Under the pieces are notes generated by a model. The model saw nothing but the letters and a program-made list of their open reading frames with translations, made no database searches and had not been told where the DNA came from. Below are positions 17,089 to 26,080 of a DNA stretch of 41,908 nucleotides, piece after piece. Source of the stretch: Acidobacteriota bacterium (GTDB taxonomy: Bacteria > Acidobacteriota > Vicinamibacteria > Marinacidobacterales > Marinacidobacteraceae); assembly GCA_022828085.1 (NCBI GenBank), contig JAJEIY010000021.1:1-41908 (forward strand). The letters run 5' to 3'. Position numbers and translations under genes: made by a program. Numbering within the stretch: position 1 is the first letter of the stretch; each line of letters begins with the position of its first letter.

Positions 17089-18376
17089 CCGGCCGGTGGT
17101 GCTGCGAGGAGCCCGCGCCGTGGACCCGACCGGGGACCTCGACGCTGTCATGGATCTCCGCTTTGCGGAAGGAAGGATCGCTGCCGTCGGCGAGGATCTC
17201 GCCGAACCCGGCGACCGGGTCGTGGACGTGGACGGACTGGTGGCGGCGCCCGGCTTCTGCGACATGCACGTCCACTTCCGCGAGCCCGGCCTCGAATACA
17301 AGGAGACGGTGGCCAGCGGGGCCGCCGCCGCGGTCGCGGGGGGTTTCACCGCGGTGGCCTGCATGGCGAACACCGATCCGGTGAACGACAGCCCTTCGGT
17401 GACCGCCCACATCCGGCAACTGGCGGAGCAGGCCGGTCTCGCCCACGTGCACCCGATTGCCGCCACCACCCAGGGGATGGCCGGGGAGCGGATCTCCGAG
17501 TTCGGCTCGCTCAAGGAAGCGGGGGCGGTGGCCGTCTCCGACGATGGGCTCCCGGTGGGCGACCCCGCGGTCATGCGGAAGGCTCTCGAGTATTCGAGGC
17601 TTCATGACCTGCCGGTGATCGAACACTGCGAGACGCTGGAACTGACCGGCGAAGGTGCGATGCGCGAGGGCGCCTACGCCGCCTGGATCGGACTCCCCGG
17701 CATCCCCGCCGCCTCGGAGTTCATCGCCGTCGAGCGGAACATCGCCCTCGCCGAGATCACCGGCGCCCGCCTTCACATCGCGCACCTCTCGACCGAGCGT
17801 TCCGCCGCCGCGGTGCGGCGCGCGAAGGCCGCGGGGATGCGAGTCACCGCCGAGGTGACGCCGCACCACCTCGTCCTGACCGAAGAGGCGGTCGGCGACT
17901 ACGACACCGCGGCCAAGATGAAGCCGCCGCTCGCCGCCGACGCCGACCGCGAGGCGCTCCTGACGGCCATCGCGGACGGCACCGCCGACGCGATCGCCAC
18001 CGACCACGCTCCGCACCACGAGGACGAGAAGAAACTCTGCTTCCAGAGCGCCCCCTTCGGGATCGTGGGGCTCGAGACCGCGGTGCCGCTCGTCCTCGAT
18101 CGCCTGGTGACGTCCGGCGCGATCTCCCTCGCCCGGGCGGTCCGGCTGCTCTCCACGGGTCCGCGCCGGATCCTCGGCCTGCCCGGCGGCCACCTCCGGC
18201 CCGGAAGTCCCGCCGACATCACCCTGCTCGACCTCGAGGCCACCGGCACGATCGACCCGGAGTCGTTCCGGAGCCGGGGTCGCAGCACTCCGTTCGCCGG
18301 GCTCTCCCTGAAGGGACAGGTCGCGGCGACCTGGGTCGGAGGGCGGGAGGTCTATTCGCGAAACGCCGGGCGCTGA
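17081..18376 (+). CDS. pyrC: Dihydroorotase, class I
   Basis: A 431-residue zinc amidohydrolase that closes carbamoyl-aspartate to dihydroorotate. The metal ligands start with H63 and H65 in DMHVHFREPG. HIAHLST and ATDHAPHH supply further ligands and the catalytic aspartate. The length and the FREPG motif indicate class I, which often works in complex with PyrB; the adjacent gene fits this. ATG 17081 has AGGAG (17065-17069) upstream; the open frame begins at 17039 but would only add a poorly conserved leader inside pyrB. Its stop shares a base with the next start (TGATG). Confidence 0.96.
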   Translation: MADRPVVLRGARAVDPTGDLDAVMDLRFAEGRIAAVGEDLAEPGDRVVDVDGLVAAPGFCDMHVHFREPGLEYKETVASGAAAAVAGGFTAVACMANTDPVNDSPSVTAHIRQLAEQAGLAHVHPIAATTQGMAGERISEFGSLKEAGAVAVSDDGLPVGDPAVMRKALEYSRLHDLPVIEHCETLELTGEGAMREGAYAAWIGLPGIPAASEFIAVERNIALAEITGARLHIAHLSTERSAAAVRRAKAAGMRVTAEVTPHHLVLTEEAVGDYDTAAKMKPPLAADADREALLTAIADGTADAIATDHAPHHEDEKKLCFQSAPFGIVGLETAVPLVLDRLVTSGAISLARAVRLLSTGPRRILGLPGGHLRPGSPADITLLDLEATGTIDPESFRSRGRSTPFAGLSLKGQVAATWVGGREVYSRNAGR

Positions 18377-19242
18377 TGCCGCCACGGGGGTGGGGAGACG
18401 CCGTCGAGCGTGTTTACCGGCGGCACGGCGCCGGCAGTCTCGGCTCCGACCCCCTTCAGTTCCCTCGCCGCCTCCGGCGCGCCGACGATCGGGAGATTGC
18501 GGCCTTCTTCGCCGCGTCGTTTTCCTATGGGAACGCCCGCGCCGTGTGCTCCTCGCTCGAGCGCGTCTTCGCGTGGACCGGGCCCCATCCCGCGCGGTTC
18601 GTGCGGGAATTCGAGCCGAAGCGGGAGGCTTCCGCGTTGGGCGGCTTCCGGCACCGCTGGTCGAGCGCGGCAGACCTCATCCAGCTCGCGGTCATGCTGC
18701 GCGGCATCCTCGAACAGCACGGGACCCTGGAAGCCCTGTTTGGCCGGGGCGTCGTCCGGGGGTCCGGCGGACGGGTGGACCTGGCGGCGAGCATCGCGCG
18801 GTTCCGGCGGGCCGCCCTGGCCTTCTACGAGGCGCCGGCGGAGACCGAAGGTGCGTCCCGGCCCGGTCCCCGCTACTTCTTCCCGGACCCGCGGACCTCG
18901 GCCGCCAAGCGCACCACCATGTTCCTGCGCTGGGTCGTGCGGCCGGACGACGGCCTGGACCTCGGGCTCTGGGACTGCCTCCACCCGCGGGACCTGGTGG
19001 CGCCGCTCGACACCCACATGTTCCTGATTGCCCGGCGGCTGCGCCTGACGCGCCGGAAGACCCCGGCCTGGCAGGCGGCGATGGACCTGACGCGCGGGCT
19101 CCGGCGGCTGGACCCGGAGGATCCGGTGAAGTACGACTTCGCGCTAAGCCGCCTGGGGATCGTGGAGGGGTGTCCCCGGCATCTCCGGAGCGAGCCGTGC
19201 GAGTTGTGTGGGCTGTTGGGGAGGGGACGATTGCGGACCTAG
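18376..19242 (+). CDS. DUF2400 / TIGR02757 family protein
   Basis: A 288-residue protein of the TIGR02757 (DUF2400) family, widespread in Bacteroidetes, Acidobacteriota and others, and related in fold to helix-hairpin-helix DNA glycosylases. Conserved pieces are FFAASFSYGNARAVCSSLERV (about 44-64), AKRTTMFLRWVVRP, LDTHMFLIARRLRLTRRKT, and a terminal cysteine cluster (GCPRHLRSEPCELC) that may bind a metal. Its substrate is unknown. ATG 18376 overlaps the pyrC stop, so it is co-translated with the pyr genes, although no link to pyrimidine synthesis is known. It is convergent with the tolC-like gene. Confidence 0.85.
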   Translation: MPPRGWGDAVERVYRRHGAGSLGSDPLQFPRRLRRADDREIAAFFAASFSYGNARAVCSSLERVFAWTGPHPARFVREFEPKREASALGGFRHRWSSAADLIQLAVMLRGILEQHGTLEALFGRGVVRGSGGRVDLAASIARFRRAALAFYEAPAETEGASRPGPRYFFPDPRTSAAKRTTMFLRWVVRPDDGLDLGLWDCLHPRDLVAPLDTHMFLIARRLRLTRRKTPAWQAAMDLTRGLRRLDPEDPVKYDFALSRLGIVEGCPRHLRSEPCELCGLLGRGRLRT

Positions 19243-19264
19243 GAACCCGTTGCGCGTTCCCGAT

Positions 19265-19286
19265 TCGTCCGCCTTTCGACGGACGA
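19265..19286. other. Hairpin between convergent DUF2400 and tolC-like genes
   Basis: TCGTCCG (19265-19271) and CGGACGA (19280-19286) form a 7-bp stem with an 8-nt loop. Together with the repeat at 19288-19322 it fills the 81-nt convergent gap. No T run follows on either strand, so it is at best a weak terminator. Confidence 0.35.
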
Positions 19287-19287
19287 T

Positions 19288-19322
19288 GCCGGCCGGAGGC
19301 CGGCGCTCCGAGCCGGCGTTCC
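19288..19322 (+). repeat. Palindrome and tandem 13-mer repeat between convergent genes
   Basis: GCCGGCC-GGA-GGCCGGC is a perfect inverted repeat (19288-19304). It runs into two tandem 13-mers, AGGCCGGCGCTCC (19297-19309) and GAGCCGGCGTTCC (19310-19322). This is the same two-unit design as 12295-12320, in opposite orientation. Confidence 0.6.
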
Positions 19323-19323
19323 C

Positions 19324-20880
19324 TTAGCGGACCGTTACCCGGGAGCGTTCGGCGAGGGTGCCCTGGGCGCGCTCCACCGCGACGATGGCCTTGTTGTAGT
19401 CGATGATCGCCTGCAGTTCGTTGGCCCGCGCCTGGGCGAGGTCGCGCTGCGCCTGCACGATGAAGTAGCTGGTGGTCATTCCGACCTCGAACTTCTTCTG
19501 CTCGGCGTCGAGGCTCGCCTCCTGCAACTCGCGGGCGACCCGGCTGGCGTCGATCCGCCGCCGGTTCGTCTCGACCTGCCGCACCGCGGTGCGGACCTCC
19601 TGGGCAATCAGGACCTCCTGTTGCCGGATGGCTTCGCGCTGCCGGGTGAGATCGGTCTGCGCCTGCGCGTGGTTCGCGTGGGCCTCGTTGGGACCGATGG
19701 GGTACGAGAAGGAGAGACCGACCTGCCAGTCGCGGTAGTCGAGCCCGCCCATTTGGGAAAGCGCATCGCCGTAGCCACCGGGGATCGTCTCGACGGTGGG
19801 CCCGAAGAACCCCTCTCGCAGGAGCTGCGTACCCCCGACGCCGGTGAGCTGGGCCACCCCCACGAGGTCCACCGAGGGCAGCGTCTGGTTACGGAAGAAC
19901 CGGACGTCGTACTGGTTGGTGTCCAACTGGACGCGCTGGGACCGCAACTCGGGCCGGCGCTGGAGCGCCACCCGGATGGCGTCTTCGGTGTCAACGGCAT
20001 AGTCCTCGTTCGACGGAGCATCGACCGGCCGGATCTCCCCATCCCAGAACCCGACCCCGTCGGGATCGCGGATCAGCGCCTTGAGCGCGTCCTCGGTCTG
20101 GCGGATCTGCTCTTCCGCCAGGATCAGCTCTTCCTCGCGGGCCGCCGCCTCGGCCTGGGCCTGCAGGACGTCGATCGGCGCCATGGTCCCCACTTCCACC
20201 TGCACCTGGTTGTTGCGCAGCAGGTCCTGGGCCAGCTCCAGCGACTGCGTGGCGACCTCGTGGCTCCGGATCGCGAAGACGAGATCCCAGTAGGCGTTCT
20301 GCACGTCGCGCAGCACGTCCAGCACGCTGGTCTCGAACTCATGCCCCGCCTGCCGCTCGCCGTTCTGCGAGATCACGATCTGGCGCCGCTGCGGGTCGGC
20401 GCGGAAGTTCTGGAGCAGCGGCTGGGTGACCTGGGCGTTCAGGGTGCTGCGGTAGCGCGGATTGAAGGTGAAGAACTGGCTGTTGGTGGCCAGTCGGTTG
20501 TTGTTGAACTGGACCGAGTAGTTGGCGCCGAAGGGGAGTTGCTGCTCGAAGCGCAGGTTGTAGTTCAGGTTGTCGCGCTCGTTCTGGGAGGCCCCGTCGA
20601 GTTGGCTCTCCGCGGGAGAGAGGCTCTCCTGGAGGTTGGTGTCCAGCACCAGATTCGGGGTGTACACCCGGCGGGCAGCCGACAGCGCGAAGCCGGACGA
20701 TTGCCGGGCCAACCGCGAAATCTGAACGCTCAGATTGTTCTCGAGCGCCTGCTGGATGGCGTCTTCGAGGCTCAGCTCGAGCGGCGCCGGCTGGCCGGCG
20801 GCGTCCTTCTCGGGAGAACCTGCGAAGGCCGTGACCGGCAGGCCCAGCGAAAGGACAAGAATTGCGGTGGTGGTGCGCAT
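19324..20880 (-). CDS. TolC-family outer membrane efflux protein
   Basis: A 518-residue outer-membrane channel protein. Residues 1-20 are a signal peptide (TTTAILVLSLGLPVTAFA). The mature chain has the two repeated OEP units: long coiled helices (DLALQ-type segments such as SLELAQDLLRNNQVQVEVGTM and RELQEASLDAEQKKFEVGMTT) and Asn/Gln-rich strands for the barrel (QLPFGANYSVQFNNNRLATN). It should form a trimer working with an inner-membrane pump and a membrane fusion protein. Neither is encoded nearby, so it is an orphan here. ATG 20880 is supported by GAGGAG just upstream; the open frame to 21003 has no signal-peptide logic. It is transcribed away from truA. Confidence 0.92.
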   Translation of the reverse strand: MRTTTAILVLSLGLPVTAFAGSPEKDAAGQPAPLELSLEDAIQQALENNLSVQISRLARQSSGFALSAARRVYTPNLVLDTNLQESLSPAESQLDGASQNERDNLNYNLRFEQQLPFGANYSVQFNNNRLATNSQFFTFNPRYRSTLNAQVTQPLLQNFRADPQRRQIVISQNGERQAGHEFETSVLDVLRDVQNAYWDLVFAIRSHEVATQSLELAQDLLRNNQVQVEVGTMAPIDVLQAQAEAAAREEELILAEEQIRQTEDALKALIRDPDGVGFWDGEIRPVDAPSNEDYAVDTEDAIRVALQRRPELRSQRVQLDTNQYDVRFFRNQTLPSVDLVGVAQLTGVGGTQLLREGFFGPTVETIPGGYGDALSQMGGLDYRDWQVGLSFSYPIGPNEAHANHAQAQTDLTRQREAIRQQEVLIAQEVRTAVRQVETNRRRIDASRVARELQEASLDAEQKKFEVGMTTSYFIVQAQRDLAQARANELQAIIDYNKAIVAVERAQGTLAERSRVTVR

Positions 20881-21023
20881 GAGGTTTCTCCTCGAGAAGG
20901 AACGGGGAAGCGGTCCGGCAGGGATCTCATCTACAAGACGCGCCCAAGCCGAATTTTCTACCGTCACTCCATGAATACGCACATCCCCCGCTCGAGGTTT
21001 CACCTCTGAGTCTCCAAAGCACC

Positions 21024-21803
21024 GTGGGATCCACGGTCCGCGTGCGTCTCGATCTGGCCTATGACGGGACCGACTTCGCCGGCTGGCAGGCGCAGCCGGA
21101 CCGCGACACCGTCCAAGGACGGATCGAAGCAGCCGTCGGGCGGCTCTACCGCCAGGCCCCGGGGCAAAGGACGCCCGTGGTCGGCGCCGGGAGGACCGAC
21201 GCCGGCGTGCACGCCGAAGGACAGGTGGCTCATTTCGACGCGCCCGCCGCGATTCCTTCCGCGGGGATCCGGGCGGGGCTGAACGCCCTGCTGCCCGACG
21301 CGATCCGGGTTCTCGCCGCGGCCGAGGCCGCGGCGGACTTCCACGCCCGGTTCAGTGCGACCGGCAAGACGTACCGCTATCACCTGCTGACGGATGCGGT
21401 GGTTTCACCCCTGTGGAGCCGCTACGCCTGGCCGGTCGGCGACGGCCTCTCCCGGGAGGCCATGGCGGAGGGCGCCGACGCCCTCGCCGGCCGACACGAC
21501 TTCCGCGCCTTCTTCACCGCGCCTCCCGGAGAAGAGCCGGAAACACCCGTCCGGAACGTTGTCACCGCGCGCTTTGTCGAGGCCGGAAACGAGCTGGTCT
21601 TCGAGGTCACGGCGGAGGGGTTTCTCCGCTACATGGTTCGCCGGATGGTGGGGACCCTGGTGGCGATCGGGCGGGGACAGCTACCGCCGGAACGGGTTGC
21701 CGAGATGCTTCGCGATCCCGGCGCGTCGGGTCCCAGGTTCCGGGCGCCCGCGGCCGGGCTCCGTCTGTACCGGGTGCACTACGACGCGCCAACGCGCTGC
21801 TAA
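21024..21803 (+). CDS. truA: tRNA pseudouridine(38-40) synthase TruA
   Basis: A 259-residue enzyme that isomerises uridines 38-40 in the anticodon arm of tRNAs. The catalytic aspartate is D59 in GAGRTDAGVHAEGQ. The DLAYDGTDFAGWQ start and the FLRYMVRRMVGTLVAIG block near residue 200 are standard. The start is GTG 21024. Its stop codon TAA is also the beginning of the -10-like hexamer of uppS. Confidence 0.96.
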   Translation: MGSTVRVRLDLAYDGTDFAGWQAQPDRDTVQGRIEAAVGRLYRQAPGQRTPVVGAGRTDAGVHAEGQVAHFDAPAAIPSAGIRAGLNALLPDAIRVLAAAEAAADFHARFSATGKTYRYHLLTDAVVSPLWSRYAWPVGDGLSREAMAEGADALAGRHDFRAFFTAPPGEEPETPVRNVVTARFVEAGNELVFEVTAEGFLRYMVRRMVGTLVAIGRGQLPPERVAEMLRDPGASGPRFRAPAAGLRLYRVHYDAPTRC

Positions 21804-21806
21804 ATT
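21801..21806 (+). promoter_or_regulatory. -10-like hexamer TAAATT overlapping the truA stop
   Basis: TAAATT begins with the truA stop codon and ends nine bases before the uppS GTG. No Shine-Dalgarno lies in the gap. Confidence 0.4.
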
Positions 21807-21815
21807 GGCGGATTC

Positions 21816-22592
21816 GTGCCCGGGAGCTCCGTGACCATCGACATCGCTCCCGAGGAGGAAACCGCCGAACTCCTCGCGCGGATCGATCGCACCCGGCTTC
21901 CGCTTCACGTCGCGGCCATCATGGACGGGAACGGGCGCTGGGCAGCCGCGCGCGGACTGCCCAGGGTCGAGGGACACGCAGCCGGGGTGGAATCGGTCCG
22001 GGACACCGTCGAAGGCGCCGCCAGCCTGGGACTCGGCGCCCTCACCCTGTTCGCCTTCTCCATCGAGAACTGGAGCCGGCCCCCCGAGGAGGTCGAGGTA
22101 CTCATGGAGCTGGTCAAGCGCTACCTGCGGCTCGAGACCGAGAACCTGATCGCGAACGACATCCGTTTCCGGCCCATCGGACGGCTGGGCGAGCTGCCCA
22201 CCGACGTCCACGCGATGCTGCGGGAGACCGCCGGCGCCACGGCGCACTGCGGGGGACTCGGCCTCAACATCGCCCTGAACTATGGAGGCCGGGCGGAAAT
22301 CGTGGACGCCGCCCGGCGCATCGCCGAACGCGCGGCGCGGGAAGGGAAGGCCCCCGAACTCGATGAGCACGCCTTCGGGGAATACCTGTACACCCGCGGA
22401 CTTCCCGATCCCGACCTGCTGATCCGCACCAGCGGCGAGGAGCGGGTTTCCAATTTCCTCCTCTTCCAGAGCGCCTACACGGAGTTCTGGACGACGCCCA
22501 CGTTCTGGCCGGACTTCCGGCGGCGGCACCTCTTCGAGGCGATCCTCGCCTACCAGAGCCGCAGCCGGAGATACGGCGGAATCTCCGACTAG
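21816..22592 (+). CDS. uppS: Isoprenyl transferase (undecaprenyl diphosphate synthase)
   Basis: A 258-residue cis-prenyltransferase that makes the C55 lipid carrier for peptidoglycan and other surface polymers. The catalytic aspartate is D37 in AAIMDGNGRWA. Other motifs are LTLFAFSIENWSRP, LNIALNYGGRAEIVDA and the terminal DPDLLIRTSGEERVSNFLLFQ. GTG 21816 gives a 30-residue lead into the core, longer than usual; GTG 21831 is an alternative. cdsA follows after 12 bases, the standard uppS-cdsA pairing; dxr and rseP, which normally follow, are on the other strand. Confidence 0.95.
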   Translation: MPGSSVTIDIAPEEETAELLARIDRTRLPLHVAAIMDGNGRWAAARGLPRVEGHAAGVESVRDTVEGAASLGLGALTLFAFSIENWSRPPEEVEVLMELVKRYLRLETENLIANDIRFRPIGRLGELPTDVHAMLRETAGATAHCGGLGLNIALNYGGRAEIVDAARRIAERAAREGKAPELDEHAFGEYLYTRGLPDPDLLIRTSGEERVSNFLLFQSAYTEFWTTPTFWPDFRRRHLFEAILAYQSRSRRYGGISD

Positions 22593-22604
22593 CGGGCAGC
22601 CGGC

Positions 22605-23429
22605 ATGCGGCGGGTCATCAGTGCGGCAGTGGTCGCCGCGGGCACGCTGGCGCTTTGTCTGCTCGTGCCCCCCTGGGTTCGCCAGCTCGCCATCCTGCTC
22701 GCGGCGGCCTACGCCTGCCGGGAGGCGATGCGGATGGCGGGGGCGATTCAGGCGCCCGGGGACGAGCCCGAGGCTTCCGGCGGGGGGAGCGTGCCGGCGG
22801 CGGGCCTGGCCGCAACCGTGGTGCTGATGCTGCTGGTGGCCGGCTTCGGCATCTCCAGCGGTCCGAGCGCGGTGCCGCTGGCGGCGATGGCGCTCCTCGC
22901 GATCGCCGCGCTCGTCCTGCCGGCCACGCCGCGGACGCTGGGCTGGCTTGGGGCCGCGGCGCTCGCCGCGCTGTGGATCGGTTTTCCCACGGCGGCGCTG
23001 CTCGCCCTGACCTCGGGTGAGGATGGCGGAAGAATCCTGCTCTTCCTGCTCGCCACCGTGATGGTGGGAGAGGCGGGGGCTTTCTGTGGAGGCAAGCTGA
23101 TTGGTGGTCCCCGCCTCGCGCCCGCGCTGAGTCCCGGCAAGACGTGGGCGGGCTTCGTCGCCCAACTGGTCTTCGGCGGCGCCGCCGGGGCGGCGGCGGT
23201 CCCGCTCCTCTCCGCGGAACTCGGGCCCGGGATCGGAAGTGCGCTCGGGGTTGGGATCTCGGCAGCCGCAGCCCTCGGAGACCTGTTCGAGTCGTTCTGG
23301 AAACGGGCCTCGGGCCGCAAGGACAGCGGGCGCATCATTCCCGGCCACGGGGGCCTGCTCGACCGGATCGACGGCGTGCTGTTCGGGGCGCTGGCGCTGC
23401 TGGCGGCGTCCGTGTTCGTGGCGTTCTAG
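22605..23429 (+). CDS. cdsA: Phosphatidate cytidylyltransferase
   Basis: A 274-residue multi-pass membrane enzyme forming CDP-diacylglycerol from phosphatidate and CTP, the branch point of phospholipid synthesis. The hydrophobic N-terminal two thirds contains about six helices. The C-terminal signature has SPGKTWAGFV, then GDLFESFWKRASGRKDSG and IPGHGGLLDRIDG, which carry the metal- and CTP-binding residues. The 33-nt gap to the convergent rseP gene holds no visible terminator. Confidence 0.94.
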   Translation: MRRVISAAVVAAGTLALCLLVPPWVRQLAILLAAAYACREAMRMAGAIQAPGDEPEASGGGSVPAAGLAATVVLMLLVAGFGISSGPSAVPLAAMALLAIAALVLPATPRTLGWLGAAALAALWIGFPTAALLALTSGEDGGRILLFLLATVMVGEAGAFCGGKLIGGPRLAPALSPGKTWAGFVAQLVFGGAAGAAAVPLLSAELGPGIGSALGVGISAAAALGDLFESFWKRASGRKDSGRIIPGHGGLLDRIDGVLFGALALLAASVFVAF

Positions 23430-23462
23430 CGACGCCGTCCTGGCGGGGAGACCGCGGACTCG

Positions 23463-24779
23463 TCAGCCGAAGAGGCCGGTCTTCGAGAGGTCGAGGTACA
23501 CGACGAGCACGAAGACCAGGAGCATGAAAGCGGCGCCCGCGACCATCAGCGCCTTGCGCATGCCGAGGCTGAGGTCGCGCCGCGCCGCGGATTCCACGAG
23601 CAGCACCGCGATCTGTCCGCCGTCGAGGACCGGAATCGGCAGCAGGTTCAGCACTCCGAGGCTGAGGCTCAGGATCGCCATCAGGAGCAGCACGTCGGTG
23701 GGGCCGCGGCGGAGCGCCTCCCCGGAGGCCTGCGCGATCCCGATGGGGCCCGAGAACTGACGCGGCGAACCCTGGCCGCTGACCACGCGGCCGAGTTGGC
23801 CGACGGTGAGACCGCCCCAACGGACTGTTTCGGCCATCGCCTCCCGCACGGCGTCGGGGATCGATTCCGCTCGTACCATCCGGAAGGGTGGCTGGAACTG
23901 GACCCCGACCTGGGGGACCGTCTCGCCGGTGTTCGGATCCTCCCGCAGCCGGGGAACGACCGAAAAGACGATCTGGCTCTCCCCGCGCTCGACGGCGACT
24001 GCGATCTCCCGCACCCCGGCGGAACGCACCAGGGCCGCTACCTCCGAGGTGCTCCCCACCGGCATGCCGTCGACGCGCAGGATCCGGTCGCCCGGAGCAA
24101 AGCCGGCCTCGTCGGCGGGTGTGTCCGGGACGACCGCCCCGATGATGGGCGGGTTCGGCGGATAGATGCCGGCTACGCCCACCGCGTCGGGCCCCTCCGA
24201 ACGGATTGCGACGGAGAAGTCCCGCTGCGCCCCGTCTCGCTCGACTCCGAAGACGACCTGCTGGTCCGGCCGGACGATGATGGCCTCCATCGCCGTCCGC
24301 CAGTCGGAAACCGGCTCGCCGGCGATGTTCACGATCCGGTCCCCGGCGCGAATCCCCGCTACGCCAGCCGGGGAGCGTTCGGCCACGTAGGAGACGACCG
24401 GCGGATCGGCCAGGCCGATCCGCCGCTCCATGCCGACATAGAAGAGCCCGGCCAGGATCGCGACCGCCAGCACGAAGTTCATGGCGGGGCCGGCGAAGAG
24501 GATGGCCAGCCGTTCCCCGCGGGTCCGGTTCTGGAGTTCGGCGGGGTCGTCGCTCCCGTAGCCGGGCGCGTCGCCGGCCATCTTCACGTAGCCGCCGAGG
24601 GGCAGGAGGCCGATCGTCCACTCCGTATCCCCGATCCGCCTGCGGTAGACGTTCGGCGGGAAGCCGATCGAGAACGTCTCGACCCGAACCCCGATGAAGC
24701 GCGCCGCCAGGTAGTGGCCGAACTCGTGGACGACGACGAGGGTGCCCACCACGAGCACGAAGGCGATGAGGGTGAGCAC
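23463..24779 (-). CDS. rseP: RIP metalloprotease RseP (site-2 protease)
   Basis: A 438-residue intramembrane zinc protease. The metal motif HEFGH is at 18-22 within the first helix, and NLLPIPVLDGGQ near the C-terminus provides the third ligand. Two PDZ domains lie between (GIRAGDRIVNIAGEPV and GFAPGDRILRVDGMPV). In E. coli it cleaves anti-sigma factor RseA and residual signal peptides; no anti-sigma gene is nearby, so the substrate here is unknown. The start is GTG 24779, two bases after the dxr stop. The open frame continues upstream through dxr antiphase and is not used. Confidence 0.95.
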   Translation of the reverse strand: MLTLIAFVLVVGTLVVVHEFGHYLAARFIGVRVETFSIGFPPNVYRRRIGDTEWTIGLLPLGGYVKMAGDAPGYGSDDPAELQNRTRGERLAILFAGPAMNFVLAVAILAGLFYVGMERRIGLADPPVVSYVAERSPAGVAGIRAGDRIVNIAGEPVSDWRTAMEAIIVRPDQQVVFGVERDGAQRDFSVAIRSEGPDAVGVAGIYPPNPPIIGAVVPDTPADEAGFAPGDRILRVDGMPVGSTSEVAALVRSAGVREIAVAVERGESQIVFSVVPRLREDPNTGETVPQVGVQFQPPFRMVRAESIPDAVREAMAETVRWGGLTVGQLGRVVSGQGSPRQFSGPIGIAQASGEALRRGPTDVLLLMAILSLSLGVLNLLPIPVLDGGQIAVLLVESAARRDLSLGMRKALMVAGAAFMLLVFVLVVYLDLSKTGLFG

Positions 24780-24781
24780 GG

Positions 24782-25969
24782 TCAGCGAGCGGTGGCGGGG
24801 ACGCGATCCTCGACGAGGTCGCCGGCGTAGGCGCGCGCCCAGGCGTCGGCGCGGGCGACTCCCTCCAGGTCGTCGGGCTCGGCGGGAGAGTGGGCGGCCA
24901 GGGTCTCGCCCACGACGGACGGGATTCCGGGGAACGGGATCCGGCCGTCGAGGAAGGCCGCCACCGCGACCTCGTTCGCCGCGTTCAGTACCGCCGGAGC
25001 GTCCCCCCCGGCCGCCAGGGCCTCGGCGGCGAGCCGGAGGCAGGGGAAGCGGTCCGGATCGGGCGGCTCGAAGCGGAGGTCGAGCGGCTGATCGAGCGCC
25101 AGCGGGGCGAGTCCGGTCGGCAGGCGCTCGGGCCAGGTGAGGGCGTACTGCACCGGCGTCCGCATGTGCGTGACTCCGAGCTGCGCCAGGATCGAGCCGT
25201 CCTCGAACTCGACCATGGAGTGGACGATGGACTCCGGGTGGACCACCACCCGGATCGCTTCCGGCGGCTGATCGAAGAGCCAGCGCGCCTCGATCATCTC
25301 GAGGCCCTTGTTCATCATCGTCGCGGAGTCGATGGTGATCTTGGGCCCCATTTGCCAGGTGGGATGGCGGAGCGCGAGTTCCGGGGTGGCGCCAGCGATC
25401 TCGGCGGCCGAGGCCGTGCGGAACGGACCTCCGGAGGCGGTGAGCCAGAGGCGGCGGACAGGGTCCCGCCGGTCCGCAAGGCACTGGTGAATCGCCGCGT
25501 GCTCGCTGTCCACCGGAATCAGCCGGGCCCCGGATGCGGTTGCGGCGCGCGCCATCACCGCTCCGGCGGCCACCAGCGATTCCTTGTTGGCGAGGCCGAC
25601 GACCTTGCCGGCGCGGAGGGCGGCGAGCGTCGGGCGGAGGCCCGCCGCGCCGACGATCCCCGAAATCACGAATCCGGCGCCCGGCGCGGCGGCGGCCCGC
25701 TCGAGCCCGGCGGGGCCTCCCGCGACCGCGGTCCCCGGCAGCCGCCTCCCGTAGGTGCGCTCGAACTTCTCGGCTTCTTCTTCCCGGCCGAGGGCCACGA
25801 GTTCGGGCCGGTGGCGCTCACACAGCGAGTAGAGCCGATCGGAAGCGCGGCCGGCCGCAAGCGCGACGACCCGGAACCGGTCCGGGTAGCGGTCCACCAC
25901 CTCGAGGGTGGTCGAACCGATCGAGCCGGTCGCCCCGAGGATGGAAACACCACGGATTTCCGGACTCAT
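24782..25969 (-). CDS. dxr: 1-deoxy-D-xylulose-5-phosphate reductoisomerase
   Basis: A 395-residue NADPH-dependent enzyme that makes MEP, the second step of the non-mevalonate isoprenoid pathway, feeding UppS. The NADPH motif GATGSIGSTTLEVV opens the protein. LIPVDSEHAAIHQ and TASGGPFR are the substrate-binding loop region, and MGPKITIDSATMMNKGLE carries further active-site residues. ATG 25969 is chosen because the nucleotide-binding strand follows at once. The -10-like TACAAT at 26016-26021 gives a leader of about 40 nt. Confidence 0.96.
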   Translation of the reverse strand: MSPEIRGVSILGATGSIGSTTLEVVDRYPDRFRVVALAAGRASDRLYSLCERHRPELVALGREEEAEKFERTYGRRLPGTAVAGGPAGLERAAAAPGAGFVISGIVGAAGLRPTLAALRAGKVVGLANKESLVAAGAVMARAATASGARLIPVDSEHAAIHQCLADRRDPVRRLWLTASGGPFRTASAAEIAGATPELALRHPTWQMGPKITIDSATMMNKGLEMIEARWLFDQPPEAIRVVVHPESIVHSMVEFEDGSILAQLGVTHMRTPVQYALTWPERLPTGLAPLALDQPLDLRFEPPDPDRFPCLRLAAEALAAGGDAPAVLNAANEVAVAAFLDGRIPFPGIPSVVGETLAAHSPAEPDDLEGVARADAWARAYAGDLVEDRVPATAR

Positions 25970-26015
25970 CGTTTCGTGATCACCCTGGGAGGCCTGCTTC
26001 TTCGTCGGCGCCACG

Positions 26016-26021
26016 ATTGTA
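26016..26021 (-). promoter_or_regulatory. -10-like hexamer TACAAT before dxr
   Basis: On the minus strand TCTACAATC contains TACAAT, five of six to the consensus, 46 nt before the dxr ATG. It is divergent from the hexamer at 26062-26067. Confidence 0.45.
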
Positions 26022-26061
26022 GAGCCGCGAGGGACCCGATCCGGTCGGCCCCACCGACCCT

Positions 26062-26067
26062 TAACAT
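26062..26067 (+). promoter_or_regulatory. -10-like hexamer TAACAT before the enolase-superfamily gene
   Basis: TAACAT ends 13 nt before the ATG at 26081; no Shine-Dalgarno is present in between. Confidence 0.4.
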
Positions 26068-26080
26068 TCGGGGCCGCCGC

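Noticed and set aside
24890..26080. Long N-terminal extension of the MenC-like frame
   Set aside because: It is antisense to dxr, has no domain, and ATG 26081 begins exactly at the family N-terminus.
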